Positions 44,201 through 56,067 of a stretch of 64,000 bases of DNA are shown one piece after another. Both the position numbers and the translations under genes were made by a program. Position 1 is the stretch's first letter; every line of letters starts with the position of its first letter. Location: assembly GCF_964340395.1 (NCBI RefSeq), contig NC_135557.1, positions 18,735,625-18,799,624 of the forward strand, given 5' to 3'. Below the pieces are notes generated by a model. That model made no database searches, was not told the origin of the DNA, and saw only the letters and a program-made list of their open reading frames with translations. The stretch comes from Glandiceps talaboti (lineage: Eukaryota; Hemichordata; Enteropneusta; Spengelidae).

Positions 44201-46436
44201 TTCCAGCGAAAGTATTGAAATGTGGTAGCGAAGGTAGCGGAGGGTAGCGGATTTTTGTTCCAGCAAAAGTATTGAAATGTGGTAGCGAAGGTAGCGGTAG
44301 GTCGGAAGGTAGGGGATTTTTTTCCAGCAAAAGTATTGAAATTTGGTAGCGAAGGTAGCGGTAGGTAGGGGATTTTTTTCCAGCAAAAGCTTTGAAATGT
44401 GGTAGCGAAGGTAGCGGTAGGTAGCGGAGGGTAGCAGATTTTTTTTCCAGCAAAAGCGCTGAGATTTGGTAGCGAAGGTAGCGGTAGGTAGCGGATTTTT
44501 TTCCAGCAAAAGTATTGAAATGTGGTAGCGAAGGTAACGGTAAGTAGCGGAGGGTAGCGAATTTTTTTTTTCAGCAAAAGCGCTGAGATTTGGTAGCGAA
44601 GGTAGCGGTAGGTAGCGGAGGGTAGCGGATTTTTTTTCCAGCAAAAGCGCTGAGATTTGGTAGCGAAGGTAGCGGTAGGTAGCGGATTTTTTTCCAGCAA
44701 AAGTATTGAAATGTGGTAATGAAGGTAACGGTAGGTAGCGGAGGGTAGCGAATTCTTTTTTTTCAGCAAAAGCGCTGAGATTTGGTAGCGAAGGTAGCGG
44801 TAGGTAGCGGAGGGTAGCGGATTTTTGTTCCAGTAAAAGTATTGAAATGTGGTAGCGGTAGGTCGGAAGGTAGCAGATTTTTTTCCAGCAAAAGTATTGA
44901 AATGTGGTAGCGAAGGTAGCGGTAGGTAGCGGATTTTTTTTCCAGCAAAAGCACTGAAATGTGGTAGCGGTAGGTAGCGGAGGGTAGCGGATTTTTTTTC
45001 CAGCAAAAGCGCTGAGATTTGGTAGCGAAGGTAGCGGTAGGTAGCGGATTTTTTTCCAGCAAAAGTATTGAAATGTGGTAGCGAAGGTAACGGTAGGTAG
45101 CGGAGGGTAGCGAATTTTATTTTTCAGCAAAAGCGCTGAGATTTGGTAGCGAAGGTAGCGGTAGGTAGCGGAGGTTAGCGGATTTTTTTCCAGCAAAAGT
45201 ATTGAAATGTGGTAGCGAAGGTAGCGGAGGGTAGCGGATTTTTTTTTCTAGCAAAAGTATTGAAATGTGGTAGTGAAGGTAGCGGAGGGTAGCGGATTTT
45301 TTTTCCAGCGAAAGTATTGAAATGTGGTAGCGAAGGTAGCGGAGGGTAGCGGATTTTTGTTCCAGCAAAAGTATTGAAATGTGGTAGCGAAGGTAGCGGT
45401 AGGTCGGAAGGTAGGGGATTTTTTTCCAGCAAAAGTATTGAAATTTGGTAGCGAAGGTAGCGGTAGGTAGGGGATTTTTTTCCAGCAAAAGCTTTGAAAT
45501 GTGGTAGCGAAGGTAGCGGTAGGTAGCGGAGGGTAGCGGATTTTTTTTCCAGCAAAAGCGCTGAGATTTGGTAGCGAAGGTAGCGGTAGGTAGCGGATTT
45601 TTTTCCAGCAAAAGTATTGAAATGTGGTAGCGAAGGTAACGGTAGGTAGCGGAGGGTAGCGAATTTTTTTTTCAGCAAAAGCGCTGAGATTTGGTAGCGA
45701 AGGTAGCGGTAGGTAGCGGATTTTTGTTCCAGTAAAAGTATTGAAATGTGGTAGCGAAGGTAGCGGTAGGTCGGAAGGTAGCAGATTTTTTTCCAGCAAA
45801 AGTATTGAAATGTGGTAGCGAAGGTAGCGGTAGGTAGCGGATTTTTTTCCAGCAAAAGTATTGAAATGTGGTAGCGAAGGTAACGGTAGGTAGCGGAGGG
45901 TAGCGAATTTTATTTTTCAGCAAAAGCGCTGAGATTTGGTAGCGAAGGTAGCGGTAGGTAGCGGAGGTTAGCGGATTTTTTTCTAGCAAAAGTATTGAAA
46001 TGTGGTAGTGAAGGTAGCGGAGGGTAGCGGATTTTTTTTCCAGCAAAAGTATTGAAATGTGGTAGCGAAGGTAGCGGATTTTTTTTCCAGCAAAAACGCT
46101 GAGATTTGGTAGCGAAGGTAGCGGTAGGTAGCGGAGGGTAGCGGATTTTTTTTCCAGCAAAAGTATTGAAATGTGGTAGCGAAGGTAGCGGTAGGTATTG
46201 GATTTTTTTCCAGCAAAAGCGCTGAGATTTGGTAGCGAAGGTAGCGGTAGGTAGCGGAGGGTAGCGGATTTTTTTCCAGCAAAAGTATTGAAATGTGGTA
46301 GCGAAGGTAGCGGTAGGTAGCGGATTTTTTTCCAGCAAAAGCACTGAAATGTGGTAGCGTAGGTTGCGGAGGGTAGCGATTTTTTTTCCAGCAAAAGCGC
46401 TGAGATTTGGTAGCGAAGGTAGCGGAGGGTAGCGGA
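41280..46436. repeat. GGTAGCG satellite array, 5.1 kb, with higher-order repeats
   Basis: The basic unit is about 60-95 bp, built from GGTAGCGAAGGTAGCGGTAG, an optional GTAGCGGAGGGTAGCG, a T-run of 6-9, and CCAGCAAAAGCGCTGAGATT or the alternative CCAGCAAAAGTATTGAAATG. A 677-bp higher-order unit repeats from about 41935 to 43848 (same phase points at 42060, 42737 and 43414). A second unit of about 1.1 kb relates 44090-44790 to 45190-45890. The minus strand has almost no stops, producing open frames up to 657 codons that are sequence-composition artefacts. A palindromic seed (CTTTCGCTACGTAGCGGATG) lies at the left edge. Confidence 0.95.
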
Positions 46437-46746
46437 ATATTGTTTTACCCGGCGACCGAAAGTACACCAACACAGAATCAAAAAGCCTCCACCAACATAT
46501 GTGGTAAAGATATTAAAACTAGTCCTACAAAAATACATTTGAATTCAATGGAGAATTCTAGAAGTATATATCTATGGTTGTAGTATGGGTTCAGTGGCAT
46601 CATGGTATAGCTGGCATTACATTCGATGAATTTGAGCAAAGAATACTCGAACCACACAATAAAAATATTATATTCTTGGACCTTTTCAGAGATGATATTG
46701 TTATGCTATTGGACGAAACAAAAGATAACTTTAAAGTTTGGGTCAA
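46437..46746. other. Spacer between satellite and inverted-repeat complex
   Basis: Unique sequence. A 64-codon plus-strand frame at 46574-46768 has no recognised domain. Confidence 0.4.
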
Positions 46747-49722
46747 AAATAATAACGATTTACACTGAACTTTTAAGTTTTCGTTTTAAAGGTCGTAAGG
46801 GGTGGACCATTTGATATCCTGAGGAGGACTTGGAAGATTTCGGGGGGAAAAACAGATGCCAAATGGAGTTTCTTGAAAAAAATCCGGATCTCAGTGGGTG
46901 ATGGAAAAAAATGTCTTGGCAGGGAAATGATGCACAGGTTCGAGTGTACAGTTCAACCTGCTAGTACCTCTCCAAATAGGACACTTGTCAGATCATGACA
47001 AACATTTTCAAACACATGTCAGGGACCAGTCAGTTTCGTTGGCCTGTGGTACATATATACATGTATATATTTGTTCTTGTCACTATTTCTTTCATAATTT
47101 TTTTTAAATATTTAGAGAACTCTTTAAACGTATCTATCGGGTGACGATCGATACTCTTTATGGAAGACCTGAAATATGTCAGTTAATTTTGTATTGGTTT
47201 GTGTCAAGTATCCTTCCTTTGTCGTATCTCCGATCTTTGTAAACTTGTCGATCCAAGTACGTTGTTTCCTGTTAGGGGTAGACCATTTGATATCCGGGGG
47301 GGGGGATTGGTGGAGAGTTATTATATTTTTTCCCACCTGCTTGCTTGTGAATTATCTTTTTCTCCTTCGCCTATGCTGGCAATTTTTTTTCTTTGATTCT
47401 TTGAGATATCCGGATTTTTTACGCCTATGTTGAACACCAACTTTTGTTGCCACAATTTTCTGTTTGGTTTTCGCACAGGGTGATAAGGAGAGTAAAAAGA
47501 TGCTGTTCTATCACACAGATTATATTTAGTAAACTACATATTTCAATACATGTTTGATTTTCAATTAAATAAACATCGTTGACAGTTTTTATGCCGTGGT
47601 ATGATGACACACTGAAAATGCAAATCGGAAACTTGATTTGTGAACTTAAACATCATTTGTGAACTTAAACTAGTGTGGTAGCTAGGTAATACATGTATAT
47701 GTATAATTTTATGTATAGTTATGTTTGAACCTTACATGAAGTAATATTTAAAAAAAATTATGAAAGAAATAGTGACAAGAACAAATATATACATGTATAT
47801 ATGTACCACAGGCCAACGAAACTGACTGGTCCCTGACATGTGTTTGAAAATGTTTGTCATGATCTGACAAGTGTCCTATTTGGAGAGGTACTAGCAGGTT
47901 GAACTGTACACTCGAACCTGTGCATCATTTCCCTGCCAAGACATTTTTTTCCATCACCCACTCAGATCCGGATTTTTTTCAAGAAACTCCATTTGGCATC
48001 TGTTTTTCCCCCCGAAATCTTCCAAGTCCTCCTCAGGATATCAAATGGTCCACCCCTTACGACCTTTAAAACGAAAACTTAAAAGTTCAGTGTAAATCGT
48101 TATTATTTCTATTACAAACTTGGAAGTTCTTGGACTGGAACTTGGTGAGATGCTACTAGACTTGTTTTGCAGATGTTCAAACCTTTTGACTATTAAAATT
48201 GGCCCAATCAACCATGGCAACAGCCAAATGGCATTATTATTAGTGAAATAACATCACTTTGTAGACAAATGAGTAAACATTTTAAAAATCTATGCAAATA
48301 CTTCTACCAACCTGACCACACCCATAATAACAGTCAAATGATTTGCAAAGATTACAATAGGGTAGATTGGCAACTTCTTGGTCGTTTAGCAAATTAACAT
48401 GTATACCTAGCATGGCTCACCATGTGAAATGTTTTGAAAACAGTACAGTTGTACCTCAGTGCCATTGGAGCTATTTTATTTCTCTTAGCTATCATGTTAT
48501 GTTTTACATGCTATTAAAATTTGAGTTTCATGTGACACAAATTGCTACCACAATATGTAATTGTAATGTACTCCCACATTAAAGTCTTGGCATATTTATT
48601 GATAATGTTATATCCAACCACTTTTGGCTTTCGTAGCGTTTGTATTTAAGGCTGGAAAAGGCTACTTGTCTATTCAAGATTATGCCAGCATTTCTTTTCT
48701 GTTTACCTTTTTGATGGAGAAACTACATGTAAGTAGTCATGACCCCTTATATTATTACTAAACTTTTCTGTGGTTTAATGCACCTAGGTATAAGCCATGA
48801 CATTTTTACATTATGTTTACTGTTTTTATATTTGGTGTCATGTACTTTGTTTCCTTCTGGGAAAAATATATTTTACCTGTGATATGTCACTCACTTCGGA
48901 GAGAGGAACAATTGGACTTAACAGGCTGTTATAGTAGTGTTTCATATATATGATTCCTGAGAAACATATCAGTTGTGAAAAGTTAAACATTTCTTCCAAA
49001 TGATTTGAGGAAGACATTTTCCATTAATATTGAAAAGTAGCTGGCTTATTTATGACTGTAGATCTTATTTCTTGTACTCATCTTGAGATATATAAAACTC
49101 CATTGTTTACACATCTGTAATTTTGTATTGATTTTAAATTTTCTAATAAAAATTGCTGTCAAGCTCAAAAAATAAAACCATTGTCTGATGTTCTAATTAT
49201 TTTCAAAACTGCACCCTTTCCTCACCCCTTGACAATATCCATGAATACACATACAATGTACAGTGAAGTGAGACCCTGCATTGCACAAATGCATTATTGT
49301 GTACAAATGTTTCTAATTTGTAAAGTATGTGTTATAGGGATGGTAAAGTGTCTGTCTCTGTGCTAAACAGAAAATTGTGGCAACAAAAGTTGGTGTTCAA
49401 CATAGGCGTAAAAAATCCGGATATCTCAAAGAATCAAAGAAAAAAAATTGCCAGCATAGGCGAAGGAGAAAAAGATAATTCACAAGCAAGCAGGTGGGAA
49501 AAAATATAATAACTCTCCACCAATCCCCCCCCCCCCGGATATCAAATGGTCTACCCCTAACAGGAAACAACGTACTTGGATCGACAAGTTTACAAAGATC
49601 GGAGATACGACAAAGGAAGGATACTTGACACAAACCAATACAAAATTAACTGACATATTTCAGGTCTTCCATAAAGAGTATCGATCGTCACCCGATAGAT
49701 ACGTTTAAAGAGTTCTCTAAAG

Positions 49723-50013
49723 GTGAAAGCCTTAGATGGCGACGTCCGTAACTGTATCAACACAGAGGATTTTGTCAACAAATTAAAAGAGTTTGCAAAC
49801 AATCTACAACGATGTGGATATGAACTGTCTCAGAACAAAATCACGCAAGTTATGTGCGAAGTCAATCACAAAGCCAGAAATAATTATCTTCAAAAAAATC
49901 CTGCAATGAACAGCATGTGTGAAAACAAAAGAGTTGTGTTCATAACAACATACAACCCATTCATCAACACAAAAGACCTAAAATTGGCAACCAAAATATG
50001 TGAAATCATGTAA
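49723..50013 (+). pseudogene. Retroelement ORF fragment (RT-to-C-terminal region style)
   Basis: A 96-codon frame in the spacer of the inverted-repeat complex. FVNKLKEFANNLQRCGYELS followed by KRVVFITTYNPFINTKDLK resembles the segment after the reverse-transcriptase core in Penelope-like and related invertebrate retroelements (a rubbery helical region, then RVVFVTTYNP). No RT core or GIY-YIG endonuclease is present nearby, so it is a fragment. The assignment is from memory of motif style only. Confidence 0.5.
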
Positions 50014-50583
50014 AAGAATCGAATAGTTGTTCCCTGAAAAATCACCAATAGCCTAAAAACGAAACACAAATCTTTGTGACTGTGACACACTAGTTACTGC
50101 AGGACTTAAAGAAAAACACGAACAACATGAATAGTCAGAATTAACACAAGACATCGGGTTTAAACATTGAAATTTCGGTATTGTTACTACACGCACACAT
50201 GTCAGAAACATAAACAACATCGAAAACTTATTATTATTATTATTATAATTATTAATATTATTATTATCATGAATTATTATTATGGTAAATATTGTTAAAT
50301 GATTTAGGAAGGAATCACATCATGGTTTCGAAACCTATTGTATATGGATCACATGCAAATAATGCCAAACTTTAGATTCACCAGCGTCTCGCAATATAAA
50401 TATTTAGCTAATATTTACCAACCGAACGCACATACAGACAATACTTAAAGTCTGGAGCTACCCCCCCCCCCCCCATACCTACATGCTTTCTCCCACGCCT
50501 TTAGAAACATCATAGTTCCATAGCTACAGCTCCTATACAAGAAATATTAGCCAACCAACAACAGACAGTACATGCAAGTGTAC

Positions 50584-50675
50584 AATAAAACAACAACAAC
50601 AACAACAACAAAAACAACACACACACACACACACACACATACATACATACATACATACATACATACATACATACA
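50584..50675. repeat. (AAC)n-(AC)n-(ACAT)n compound microsatellite
   Basis: Graded run in the unique spacer of the inverted-repeat complex. Confidence 0.95.
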
Positions 50676-52527
50676 ACGTATGCAACACGACCTAGAATAC
50701 ATTATTCCACAAAGTATACACCACGGACACTCGATGAGCTTCATTTTACCCTTGCTTTTGATGAGTAATAGAAAAGCTGGTGATTATTTAATTATGCATC
50801 AAGTTTATAAAAAAATGTTTGATACCTGTGAATTAAATGGAACTGACGTACATATTCCACTTTGGTAAAAACCCTATGAAAAAAATATTGTACATCATTT
50901 AAGACCCCTAAACATTCACAACATATCTGAAATACAATATGTAATATATATATGTGTGTGTGTTGTAAACCGTTTGTGGGACTTGTCAATAGGGGCACTT
51001 TTCAGCCCAGGTACATATATGTAATTAATATTATACATATTATTAATGATGTATTAATAGTTAATTTAACACTACACTTTTTAGCCCAGTCACCTACAAG
51101 TAATGAAGGGTATATATAATGAACCCATAAAAGAAAAACGTTATGTGACACCTATTAATCCACATATATCCCTTTCCCTTATTCGTCTGTGGTTGCCATG
51201 CTAGCCTTTAACAGAGGTTCATCTACAGCCAAACATCAAAGCAATTGGCATAGTTTTTTTATTAAGTTGATAGCACAGAGACAGACACTTTACCATCCCT
51301 ATAACACATACTTTACAAATTAGAAACATTTGTACACAATAATGCATTTGTGCAATGCAGGGTCTCACTTCACTGTACATTGTATGTGTATTCATGGATA
51401 TTGTCAAGGGGTGAGGAAAGGGTGCAGTTTTGAAAATAATTAGAACATCAGACAATGGTTTTATTTTTTGAGCTTGACAGCAATTTTTATTAGAAAATTT
51501 AAAATCAATACAAAATTACAGATGTGTAAACAATGGAGTTTTATATATCTCAAGATGAGTACAAGAAATAAGATCTACAGTCATAAATAAGCCAGCTACT
51601 TTTCAATATTAATGGAAAATGTCTTCCTCAAATCATTTGGAAGAAATGTTTAACTTTTCACAACTGATATGTTTCTCAGGAATCATATATATGAAACACT
51701 ACTATAACAGCCTGTTAAGTCCAATTGTTCCTCTCTCCGAAGTGAGTGACATATCACAGGTAAAATATATTTTTCCCAGAAGGAAACAAAGTACATGACA
51801 CCAAATATAAAAACAGTAAACATAATGTAAAAATGTCATGGCTTATACCTAGGTGCATTAAACCACAGAAAAGTTTAGTAATAATATAAGGGGTCATGAC
51901 TACTTACATGTAGTTTCTCCATCAAAAAGGTAAACAGAAAAGAAATGCTGGCATAATCTTGAATAGACAAGTAGCCTTTTCCAGCCTTAAATACAAACGC
52001 TACGAAAGCCAAAAGTGGTTGGATATAACATTATCAATAAATATGCCAAGACTTTAATGTGGGAGTACATTACAATTACATATTGTGGTAGCAATTTGTG
52101 TCACATGAAACTCAAATTTTAATAGCATGTAAAACATAACATGATAGCTAAGAGAAATAAAATAGCTCCAATGGCACTGAGGTACAACTGTACTGTTTTC
52201 AAAACATTTCACATGGTGAGCCATGCTAGGTATACATGTTAATTTGCTAAACGACCAAGAAGTTGCCAATCTACCCTATTGTAATCTTTGCAAATCATTT
52301 GACTGTTATTATGGGTGTGGTCAGGTTGGTAGAAGTATTTGCATAGATTTTTAAAATGTTTACTCATTTGTCTACAAAGTGATGTTATTTCACTAATAAT
52401 AATGCCATTTGGCTGTTGCCATGGTTGATTGGGCCAATTTTAATAGTCAAAAGGTTTGAACATCTGCAAAACAAGTCTAGTAGCATCTCACCAAGTTCCA
52501 GTCCAAGAACTTCCAAGTTTGTAATAG

Positions 52528-53240
52528 AAGTTTTTTTTACCAAAAAGACAGATTTTAGCCCCAGTTTCTATATTTGTATATTGGTGAAATCATAATGTCA
52601 CGAACAAATCTTAATTTACACCCTCTTGAGAACATTCCCACCAAATTTCAGACCAGACTGGCGAGTAGTTTCTGAGTTTTAGTTTTCTTCTTACCAAAAA
52701 TCACGTTTGACCAAAACCACACACCTGTGACGTGAACATTTTCATTTGAACAATTTCCCAACTAGACATCACAAGTATATGTCCCTTCAAAACAGTAGGG
52801 GCTGGCAGTTTTTGAGTCGTACATACACACACAGAGAGACACTGCTGAAGGCCTATAGCACTACTGAACCTAGTTGAGTTGCGCTAAAAAAATCTGCCAA
52901 CAAGACCAAAAAAGTATTGTTCCCACCCCACCCCTCACCTAAATCACACATAATGGACAAGTTAACCACTAATGAGCACCTCAATTGGGGTAGGGGGGGG
53001 ACCTGTTTAAGCATGTCTGAGTTATGGCTTTGGACACGGAAAAATCACAAACAAAATGGCTGCTAGGCGGCCATATTGGATAGTATCAAGAAACAAATTG
53101 ACGTGCATATGTATGCCATAGTATGTTGCCCCTGTACCAAGTTTGAATAAAAATTGGTCCAGGCATCTCCAAGAAACAGCTCCGGCTAAAATAATTTGTA
53201 CTACATTGTTCATTAGTGCATCTGATAAGCAGACTTTACA
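52528..53240. repeat. Dispersed repeat (ACCAAATTTCAG / AGTAGTTTCTGAG family)
   Basis: Phrases such as CCACCAAATTTCAGACCAGA, GAGTAGTTTCTGAGTTTTAG and TATAGCACTACTGAACCTAG recur at 53970-54060 and 55340-55990. The part at about 53050-53200 (GGCCATATTGGATAGTATCA) recurs at 56830-57240. Confidence 0.75.
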
Positions 53241-53241
53241 A

Positions 53242-53447
53242 TTAACATACATGGCAATCGCCATGACAATCTTGGCTGTACATGCCATGTGCAATGGTAG
53301 ATATTATCTTTTCAATATGCTTTTCCCTGTCACTTGACTGGATGAAAAGATACTGTTCTTCTGCTTTCGCTGTTATGATTTCATATGCCAATTCCCCATT
53401 GAAAAACATATCTGACACAGCTTTTTTCTGTAACTGTATTTGTGAAC
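53242..53447 (-). CDS. Candidate exon, unknown protein
   Basis: After an AATTACAG acceptor the frame reads SQIQLQKKAVSDMFFNGELA, then YEIITAKAEEQYLFIQSSDR and EKHIEKIISTI: well-formed, mixed amphipathic sequence, unlike the repeats around it. The frame ends in a repeat-like stretch with a stop. The phase does not join simply with the candidate exon at 54359-54544. It may be an exon of an unrecognised gene or a remnant. Confidence 0.35.
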
Positions 53448-53639
53448 CTGTAATTATACAAACATAACGTTTTAACATACAAGAAGTTTTGTGATTTTAG
53501 AATTGATGGGCTACAAGAAAATGGATGCATACAGTAACAATAATAGCACCAATGGCATTGTAGAGCAACTGTATAATTGACAATATTTGCATAATATTTT
53601 TGAATGTTTATTTATTTCTTCAACAATCCCTGCTGTTAT

Positions 53640-55330
53640 CTTGCTAATATACAAATGATCATTTGACTGTTGCTATGGATGTGGTCTTGTTGCTAAGCAC
53701 ATGTACATACATTTTTTGAAATGTTTGTTCACTTGTCTACAAATCCCTGTTATCTTTTTGAAAAACAAAACTGTTTGGCTGTTGCTATGGGCGTGGTCAT
53801 GGCTGCTAAGGATATTTGCAAACATTTTTTGAATGTTTACTCACTTGCCTACCTAATGATGTTGTTATTAGACCAAAACATACTACCACTTAGTTGTTGC
53901 TATGGGCATGGTCACTGTTGCTAGGGCCAAATGTTTTACAGACAATCTGCAGAAGAACAATTATGAGAACATTCCCACCAAATTTCAGGTCAATCTGCCC
54001 AGTAGTTTTGGAGATCAAGATTTTTGACCAAAAAATCGCATTTTTTGACCCAAAAATGGCTCTTAATCGGCTAAATTGCATAATATCCCTAAACAAATTA
54101 ACGTGCTTATGCATGACATTGTTTATTATCCATAGACTAAGATTGAAAATAATTGGTCCATGAATGTCCATGATATGACTCCGGTCGGACCCACACACAC
54201 GGACAGAACCCAATCTATAATCCAACCCCCCCCCCCCCCCTAAAAAAAAAAAATATCAAAGGTTGCAGCAGGTCTGTAGACACAAGTTGGTGTGTTTTCT
54301 TTATGAATGTGCTACAAATGTAAGTAAGAAGGTAAGAAAAGAAAATATAAATACTTACGCAAGACAGGCCATCCATTCATGAAGGGCAACAGCTGCAAAT
54401 GCCTCTTCAAAAATAGACAGAGCATCTTTTCTCCTGATATCTGATGGATACAACTTGTGCCCTCTTTTGTCTCCATACGTTGGTGGGTTGTATGACAACC
54501 CACATGGGTCACATCTTAATATTACCTTACATGCAGGCAATGGACTGGCAATATAAAAAATACCGCTAATGGCGTTGTAGCACAACTGTAGTTTTTAAAA
54601 ATGTTTATCCATATGCTAGTCTATGCTAACAATAGGTGTTTATTTGCTGAATAACTATCCAGTTGCCTATCCAACCATGTTGCTATCTTTACGATAAATG
54701 CTATCATTTGGCTGTTGCTATGGGCGTGGTCATGTTGTTAGATATATTTGCATACATTTGTGTATGTTTTTGTTCACTTGTGTATGAATTCCTGATATTG
54801 TCTTTGCAATATATATACGTGATCATTTGGCTGTTGCTATGGGCGTGGTCTTGTTGCTAGGAAAATTTACATACATTTTTTGAATGTTTATTCAATTGTC
54901 TATTAAACCCTGTTATCTTTGTGAAATACACCACCATTTGGCTGTTGCTATGGGCATGGTCATGGTTACTAGGGTATTTGCATACATTTTTTGAATGTTT
55001 ATTCATCTGTCTTTCTATTCCTGTTGTTCTCTTTGCAATATACGTGATTATTTGGCTGTTGTTATGGGCGTGGTCTTGTTGCTATGCAAATTTACATACA
55101 TTTTTGGGATGTTTATTCAATTATCTATTAAACCCTGTTGTTATCTTTGTGAAATACACCACCGTTTGGCTGTTGCTATGGGTGTGGTCATGGTTGCTAG
55201 GGTATTTGCATACATTTTTTGAAAGTTTACTCACTTGCTTACCAGATGATGTTGTTATTTGACCAAAATATACTGCCATTTGGTTGTTGCTAAAGGGCGT
55301 GGTCATGGTCGCTAGGGCCAATTTTGTCAA
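53640..55330. repeat. About 112-bp tandem repeat (TTGGCTGTTGCTATGGGCG)
   Basis: Units start near 53665, 53778, 53892, 54708, 54828, 54938, 55048, 55163 and 55276. Each has CATTTGGCTGTTGCTATGGG followed by CGTGGTCATG, TTGCTAGG, TTTGCATACATTTTTTGAAT and GTTTATTCACTTGTCTA. The array is split by the block at 53930-54700. Single related units lie in arms C and C' (about 48207 and 52410). Confidence 0.85.
54359..54544 (-). CDS. Candidate exon, unknown protein
   Basis: A 186-bp exon-like ORF with acceptor TTGCCAG and donor GTAAGT (phase 2/2). It encodes PLPACKVILRCDPCGLSYNP, then a basic turn and DALSIFEEAFAAVALHEWMA. The C-terminal helix with a conserved-looking Trp recalls PH-type or helical adaptor domains, but I do not recognise it. 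It is embedded between repeat arrays. Confidence 0.45.
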
Positions 55331-55339
55331 AATGTTTTT

Positions 55340-55888
55340 AAGAAAATCTGCAGAATATCAGTTTCAGAAACACCTCGCCAAGTTATAAACTAATTGACCA
55401 AGTACTTTTTGAGATACAAGTTTTTGACCAAAAATGAACATTTTTACACCTAATTTGCATATCACATTTTTACACCTAATTTGCATATCACTCATGGAAT
55501 CATGGTATGCTTAATATTTCTTCGTCCATACATCCCTAGATACATTCCCATTAAATTTCAGCCCAATCTGCTCAGTAGTTTTAGAATTATAGATTTTTAA
55601 CCAAAAAGACACATTTTTAGCCCTAATTTGCATATCACTGATGGAATCATCCCATCATGAACAAATCTCACTTTACACCCCCTTAAGAATTTTCCCACCA
55701 AATTTCGCACCAATCTGCCCAGTAGTTTCTGAGTTTAAGTTTTTAGACCAAAAATCACATTTGTTGACCCAAATCATACACCTGTGATGCGATCATTTTG
55801 ATTTGAACAATTTCCTAACTAGACACCCAAAGTAATGGACCCACCAAATATCGTGGCAATCGGTTCAGCGGTTTTTGACTTTAAGTTG

Positions 55889-55942
<54 letters not shown>

Positions 55943-55995
55943 GTCGCCGGGCGATCCCTATAGCACTACTGAACAAGTTCAGTTGTGCTAAAAAA
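55340..55995. repeat. Dispersed repeat with (AC)n and GTTCAGTTGTGCTAAAA end
   Basis: Internally repeated segments (TTTTTACACCTAATTTGCAT twice; AGTAGTTT twice). It ends in (AC)n at 55890-55938, then AGACAGTCGCCGGGCGATCC and ATAGCACTACTGAACAAGTT. The same 3' end appears at 52840-52890. Confidence 0.78.
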
Positions 55996-56067
55996 ATGTG
56001 ACCTGTGTGGATGGATGTCTACTGCTTAAAGTGCTGCCACACTTCATACACGTAGAAACTGTTGGGG

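Larger units (their letters stand above)
46747..52527. repeat. Nested inverted-repeat complex (A-B-spacer-A'-C-B'-spacer-C')
   Basis: A (46747-47113) is inverted at 47743-48108. B (47113-47466) is inverted at about 49368-49721. C (about 48109-49365) is inverted at about 51270-52527. Arms are about 365, 355 and 1,260 bp and visibly almost identical apart from poly-G/C length and small indels. A contains the AGGGAC-GTCAGTTTC terminus of the family at 2883-4891. B contains a GATATCCGGGGGGG run. See findings for interpretation. Confidence 0.85.

Noticed and set aside
41485-46538. Many long minus-strand ORFs (up to 657 codons) with SATYRYLRYQ-like repeats
   Set aside because: They overlap in several frames of the same strand and follow the satellite unit. 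The openness comes from the absence of stop trinucleotides in the repeat, not from coding constraint.
48367-48582. Identical 71-codon ORFs at 48367-48582 (+) and 52054-52269 (-)
   Set aside because: Identity comes from lying in the two arms of the inverted repeat. The peptide shows no domain and no sign of coding selection.
54663-55262. Plus-strand frames rich in WLLLWAWS repeats
   Set aside because: Direct translation of the 112-bp tandem repeat.
53640-55330. Regularly spaced repeats resembling a CRISPR array
   Set aside because: The DNA is eukaryotic, the spacers are themselves repeated and no cas-like genes exist.
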